The notes under the pieces: model-generated
Told to the model about the DNA's origin: nothing
Databases searched by the model: none
The model's input: only the letters and a program-made list of their open reading frames with translations
Part shown: positions 59,401 through 64,000 of the stretch, piece after piece
Layout of the letters: each line of letters opens with the position of its first letter
How positions within the stretch are numbered: the stretch's first letter is position 1
Position numbers and translations under genes: made by a program
Assembly: GCA_944989445.1 (NCBI GenBank)
Contig: CALYLW010000139.1
Coordinates: 681,501 to 745,500 of the forward strand
DNA from: Ampullaceana balthica
Taxonomy: Eukaryota; Mollusca; Gastropoda; Lymnaeidae
Reading direction: 5' to 3'
Length of the DNA stretch: 64,000 nt

Positions 59401-62400
59401 CAACCTGAACTTCAATAAAGTGGATTTTCCATTGGTTTTAATCTTTTCAGGGAAAAAAAGTAGAGGTTCATTGCTTTCTGATCATAAAATAAATAAATAG
59501 CTTTATTAACCCATGCATCTTCATTTAATTAACAAATATCAATGTGTCATTACTCACTGTTAAAAACAAATGTAAATTTATAATTCAACTGTAAAAAAAA
59601 ATAATGTGACATAACATAAATGTAATGGCTTTGTCTAAAACAACAACACAAAGAATAAAACAACAACCTAAATCTTCTTTTAATGTGTAAAAACTTACTA
59701 CTCAATACTTAATTCAGGGCTCTGTAAGCAAATACTCAAGCTAAAAAAAATATTATTTTCACTCTCAAACTAAAAAAAGGTCCCTTTTTTTGAAAATAAT
59801 TAAACATTAATAACAGACCTTTTTTTTTAAAAAAACAACTAAACATGTAATGTGCCATAACTGGTGTGTAAACAGAGGGTAAAATTTTAAGTAATGAAAT
59901 GTTTATATTTTAGTCTTATTGACTCAGCAGCTATACAGTAATCCTTGAACAGTTTATAATTGACTCCCTATTACCATGTCACATGCTCATATCCTTATCT
60001 TCAAAAGCTAACACTTGACTACAGATTATGGCTTGGGGAAAATACCATAAATCAATAATAATTTTTTATATAAACTTACACCACATGGTATCAACGTTGT
60101 GTTCGCACTGACAAGCTGATTGATTGGCCACACCCACCCTTTCCTTTCCTATTTAAGCTCTTACTTTTCTCTCCTTGCTTTATCTCTACTGGACTACTTG
60201 GATTTCACCGCAGCTAAGTGTTTTTTTCTATTATTTCGTTTTATTCGTTTCATTTATGTACTATTTGTCCGTTGAAGAAGGCTCTTTGCCGAAACGTTCG
60301 CTGTTGTGTTACGTCCTGTCAGGCCTACTAATACCCTGTTTTTATTTTATGCATTTACCAGCTAGGAAGTGGTTTTAAAATTAGCAATGATTAACAAAAA
60401 CACATCAATTTATTTACGGTAAGGACTTCCTTAAATTTATTACAGCAAATTTTCATTATGTTCTTTAAAAAAGAATATATGACCTATTCAAATCAATCAA
60501 ATATGTTCGGATGTTGAAAAAAAAATCAATTGTCCTAACAATTTCTACAAGTGTGTTTAAAGTCCTACCCGTGTCCAAACTTTTAACCTGCCCACGAATC
60601 ATGTTAAACGATGAACTGACTCTTGGATTTTTTTTACATTAAATTTATAAGATAAAAATTAAAATTATGTGCTGTTAAAATTTATGTACAATGATGACAA
60701 AAATCGATGAAATTTTTTTTTCGTTTACAAAAGTGGATATTGATTACAAAAAAGCAGATAGTTTGGACACTTGAATTTTTAAATAATTTCTAGCAGTTTG
60801 GAATCCAAATCATCATTTTTATTACCAAATCAACATCTGGTTTCATCAATGATATCCCTTTTCAAATCTAAAATTTATTTAAAACTAATTGAGACAGACA
60901 TCCTATGATTGGAGCTTAAATGCCTGTAATTACTTCTAATTTTGTAGTACACATGTAAATTTTCTTTTTTCCCCCTGCACGCTACACTTTTAATTGGCTC
61001 CCTGTACATTCATTAATATTTAATAAAAGTGATGCAGTGTAAGAAGCTCACATTTTTTTCCAAAACCAAATTTTCTAAAACTGAAATTAGAAATCAATAA
61101 TTATTTTGTTCTTTGTTCGTGCAGTTCTAATAATCTCCAGGCAACAGGAGTTAGGAGTCCATTGAGTTCCATATATCTGATGTATTCAGACAAAGTTAAT
61201 TAGGCCCATAAGTGGTATCAGGTGATATGTCAGCTCTTTCCTCAGATACTGGAAGACTGAAGCAGGCATGTGGCTTGGTATCAGATTTTAGACATACATC
61301 AACAGCAGCTGTTGCCTGTGTTTTTGAACGTGGGTCTTGTGCTGGCGGAAACTAAACATTGCCTCACGTTCAAAATACAAAACTCTAACCAAAGTAGCAC
61401 TGACCTGTTATTAAGCTTTAAAATGAAGGTAATACAAATAATCATGAGTAGATATGATAATTTAATACAAGCTTCTGCAACCTTTAGATAATACCTGCCA
61501 CAACACTAAAACAAGAATGTTTACCTTCCACTTTATCTTTCAGATTTTTAAGAATATCACTATGACTTTTGTCAGCCGGTAGGACAAAATGCTTTGAATT
61601 CTGTAGCTGAGATGTGGAACTTTCGAAGGTCTGAAATCATAAGGAAATTTTAAGTACAGTAGAAACCGGTTAAGTCGACAGCATTGGGGTATGAAAAATG
61701 GCGTCGAGATAACCGATGATCGAGTTAAAACGAAAACCAATATGGCGGCAAAATATTAACATGTGCTTGAAATTTCTTTATGTACATGATGTGCGTTAAT
61801 TAATGATGGGACAATTAATCGGAATCGTATCAGAACCCTAATATTTCTTCACTCTTTCCTAAGGTTGTAATGACCATTCGTTTTTAAGGACCGTTTAAAT
61901 ATAACCATGGTTCCCACTCAGGAAAATGGGAAAAAGAAGGGAATTCTTTTTAAAAAAATTCTCGGCCTTCAAAGTCGGGAAAAGTTCTGACTAGTCAGGA
62001 ATTTTTATATATATATATTTTTATGCCGAAGTAAAGGACTTTGTTTCTGTGGTCATGTTTCGATTCCTTTTAATAAAAAAAAAGAATTAAATAAAAAAAA
62101 GTTACACACACAGTTTATAATCGTCTGCGCATGCGTTAAAAGGTCAAAATTTTTGCCTCGCCTCGTCACATGGCATGTCACTATTGTCACAGCCGCTCGC
62201 GTTTGCAATATCCGTCGAATCAGCGAATAAAAAAATATCTATATGGTAATTTTAAGTTTATTGCTTTTGATGTGCAGGATATCTGTCACTATCAGACCGC
62301 TCTCGAATTTCCTCAGTCAATCAAACTTGTAATATAAATAAAACTATTGCGGCCTTGACCGTTGATCACAGCACGCTGTGTGTTAGACCTCGGCCGGCAA

Positions 62401-63812
62401 CTAAGTCTAATCGAATTTTTAAAAACATCATTCCTTATCAGAATTCGACCTACAAACGTGATGACGTCTATATATATATATATACTGGAATATTAAGAAA
62501 ATGATTTGATTTCACCGTCACGCGCTTGTTAGTCACAGTCACGTATCTTACTGGTAAAAAAGCAACAACAAACTTTTAAAAGAATAATAATTTTTTTATT
62601 TAATTAAATAAAAACCACTGTCGATTCTCGATACAAACCTTTATTTTCATTTCTAAAGATATTCGTTTATCTTAAAAAATAAAATGATTAATGCATCAGA
62701 AAATGAATTAAGTTTAATAATAATATAACATGCACTGCGAAATAATGACGGATTAAAGATGGCTAACGCGATTTACGGCACCTCGGGTGAATACATCTAA
62801 TTCACACATGGATCGAAAGTGAAAGAAGATAACATCCGGTAATTTTTATTGAAATCTCATAGAATCACACACTAGCCGGAAGTCTCGAAGAGAGCGAGAT
62901 GTCAACACTGTTTTGAACTAAAAATGCTAAAGTGCATTGCTAGGCGAACATTCGGGGATCGAGCTAACCAACGTTAAGTTGCAAATTTGGCCCTCTTTTG
63001 TGCTCGAGGTACCTATTAGGTTTCAGTGACTTTAAAAAATCGAATTAACTGATGAGAAAATGCTAAGACAAAGAGAGAATTTGGCGGTTCCAATAAAAAA
63101 ACGTCGAGTTAGTAGGGTGGTCGAGTTAACCGAGATCGAGTTAAGTGGGTTCGACAGTATATAGATAGTGCTACCTAATTTTTTTTTAAATAAAGGCCTT
63201 AAAATATTACCAGAAACACTTTAATATAGTCAATTCTCAATATAAATATGAACATTTGTTATTTAAACACTGAATCTCATTTCTTGCACCGTATGGCACA
63301 ATTCATCTATTATAGCTGAATACTTACCTGAATACTTGGGTACAGTAGGGCAAGAATAAATGGATCTAAGTTGGTAACATGATTAGCAATAAGAATTTTC
63401 TTTTTGCTATCTGTGTGAATGGTCCCTTGAGTAGATATAGGGAGACCGGCAACTGACAACATAACCCGCAGAATTATGCTGAAGATATTTTAAAATGATA
63501 AAACTTTAATCAGTTTTAGGAACCAAAATATCTCTGCTTAATAATTCATTACAAAATAATTATGAAATTAAGTTTTTTTTTAAATTAATTTTTAAGGGGC
63601 CAAAAGAAATATGTATTAAAAAGATTCATCAAAGATAAAGTAAAATTAGTGATAATTTTCAAAATCAATCTTACCATTTAAATGGAAAACTTGCAGGTAA
63701 GATGTAGGACATCAGGCAGACATGAAGAAATATCCCCACCCTTATCACACCTAGTGCAAGACCAATAGGCAGATACAAAATCAAGGGAAGAAAAGATATA
63801 TAATTTGGATAT
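56407..63812 (-). CDS. AUP1: AUP1 (ancient ubiquitous protein 1), 11 exons, 5' end beyond window
   Basis: Exons, in transcript order: 63812-63675, 63478-63328, 61630-61525, 59477-59405, 59165-59129, 58827-58786, 58509-58436, 58268-58111, 57939-57790, 56996-56905, 56538-56407. All join in frame, giving 383 residues before the stop plus the missing N-terminus. AUP1 sits in ER and lipid-droplet membranes, where it recruits UBE2G2 for ER-associated degradation. Domains: a hydrophobic hairpin (SFLPLILYLPIGLALGVIRV), an acyltransferase-like region with the H-x4-D box in NHVTNLDPF, FFPEKIKTNGKSTLLKFS, a CUE domain (MVKQVKDVLPDTPTHSILTD through TITNILEG) and a C-terminal UBE2G2-binding helix (FARQLSFAERKQAMLDAARL) ending IKHGL. 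The H-x4-D box is intact, as in vertebrates, though enzyme activity is unproven. Introns hold a Tigger-like nest and a TTAA MITE. Confidence 0.92.
57235..57717. mobile_element. TTAA-flanked MITE, CTCATTAGCTCC family, copy 3
   Basis: TTAA at 57231-57234 and 57718-57721. Ends CTCATTAGCTCCTGATGC and CTTCAGGAGCTATTGAG. The interior matches copies 1 and 2 with small deletions. It sits between AUP1 exons ending at 57790 and starting at 56996. Confidence 0.85.
60080..60350 (+). repeat. Interspersed repeat carrying the hammerhead-like block, copy 4
   Basis: It matches 15740-16180: CCACACCCACCC, CCTATTTAAGCTC, CGCAGCTAAGTG, CATTTATGTACTATTTGTCC, then TTGAAGAAGGCTCTTTGCC-GAAACGTTCGC and ACGTCCTGTCAGGCC, ATACCCTG. 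This copy has the most complete hairpin block (60271-60325). It lies in the AUP1 intron between 59477 and 61525. Confidence 0.6.
60351..61524. other. AUP1 intron, nothing recognised
   Basis: AT-rich sequence with no recognisable element ends or coding similarity up to the AUP1 exon at 61525. ORF 61270-61491 has no recognised domain. Confidence 0.35.
61860..62560. mobile_element. GGTTAACCGG-family remnant
   Basis: CTAAGGTTGTAATGACCATT at the left resembles CTAAGGTTGTTAAGACCGCT of 21745. 'gcggccttgaccgttgatc' and GCGCTGTGTGTTAGACCTCG-like wording follow. The right end is lost. Confidence 0.5.
62640..62960 (-). mobile_element. Partial CTCATTAGCTCC-family MITE, reversed, copy 4
   Basis: AAAGATATTCGTTTATCTTA, CACCTCGGGTGAATACAT and CACATGGATCGAAAGTGAAA are the inverse of the interior of copies 1-3. 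The outer ends are missing or very diverged, so this is the oldest or most damaged copy. Confidence 0.75.
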
Positions 63813-64000
63813 CTGAAAAAAATCATTTAGTCAGAATATTATTTATGCCAATTATTTACCATCATTAATTATTTGAATGCACATTAAACATTTGAAATCC
63901 ATTTTTTATTGTGGCACTACTTTAAAAACTATTTTGCAATATTGACAGCTTGCTCTATTATTTTTGTAAAAATTTAAACCCAGTCTGTTTTAAATAATAC

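Larger units (their letters stand above)
61657..63157. mobile_element. Tigger/pogo-like element (CAGTAGAAACC ends) holding older and newer inserts
   Basis: Ends CAGTAGAAACCGGTTAAGTC and TAAGTGGGTTCGACAG between TA dinucleotides (61655-61656, 63158-63159). Subterminal GTCGAG/CTCGAT words repeat at both sides. Inside are a GGTTAACCGG-family remnant (about 61860-62560) and a reversed partial CTCATTAGCTCC MITE (62640-62960). It has no transposase frame. Its left border lies only 26 bases upstream of the AUP1 exon at 61630 (minus strand). Confidence 0.75.

Overview
This is a window of an animal nuclear genome: AT-rich, with long introns, spliceosomal GT-AG borders and a very heavy load of nested transposable elements. 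The best guess at the source is a gastropod mollusc. A tRNA-derived SINE near 21.8-22.1 kb carries a core that I remember from gastropod SINEs, and the gene models read easily as animal orthologues. That identification is from memory and is only moderately secure.

Five protein-coding genes were assembled exon by exon, with reading frame kept across every junction. From left to right they alternate in strand: (1) the first exon of the mitochondrial tRNA-modification GTPase GTPBP3 (minus, continues off the left edge); (2) FAHD1, an acylpyruvate hydrolase, complete in four exons (plus, 14.0-19.1 kb); (3) ETF1, the translation release factor eRF1, complete in eleven exons (minus, 20.5-36.7 kb); (4) PSTK, the kinase that acts on seryl-tRNA(Sec), complete in five exons (plus, 42.5-54.8 kb); (5) AUP1, the ER and lipid-droplet protein, eleven exons with its 5' end beyond the right edge (minus, 56.4-63.8 kb). 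GTPBP3/FAHD1 and ETF1/PSTK are divergent pairs. FAHD1/ETF1 and PSTK/AUP1 are convergent pairs about 1.4-1.7 kb apart.

Almost everything else is repeat. The 13 kb between GTPBP3 and FAHD1 is a pile of elements: a broken LINE, MITEs with GGGGCCGTCC ends and 3-bp target duplications, hAT-type MITEs with 8-bp duplications, and a 3.6-kb Helitron filled with an array of about 167-bp monomers in a three-monomer higher-order pattern. The introns of ETF1 hold two TTAA-flanked MITEs, a piggyBac-type element inserted into a copy of itself, a decayed piggyBac transposase and a GGTTAACCGG-type element with a SINE inside it. PSTK intron 1 holds a Tigger/pogo-like element whose own reading frame is split by a piggyBac element, which is in turn split by a short RTE/SINE-like element. 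AUP1 introns hold further copies.

No viral genes, toxins, CRISPR arrays or operons were seen. The genes share a loose theme (tRNA modification, translation termination, selenocysteine-tRNA synthesis), but nothing here shows functional linkage. The most interesting content is structural: deep transposon nests with readable target sites, empty-site paralogues inside the same window, a shared SINE/LINE tail, two insertions almost touching 3' splice sites, and a repeated hairpin that resembles part of a hammerhead-ribozyme core.
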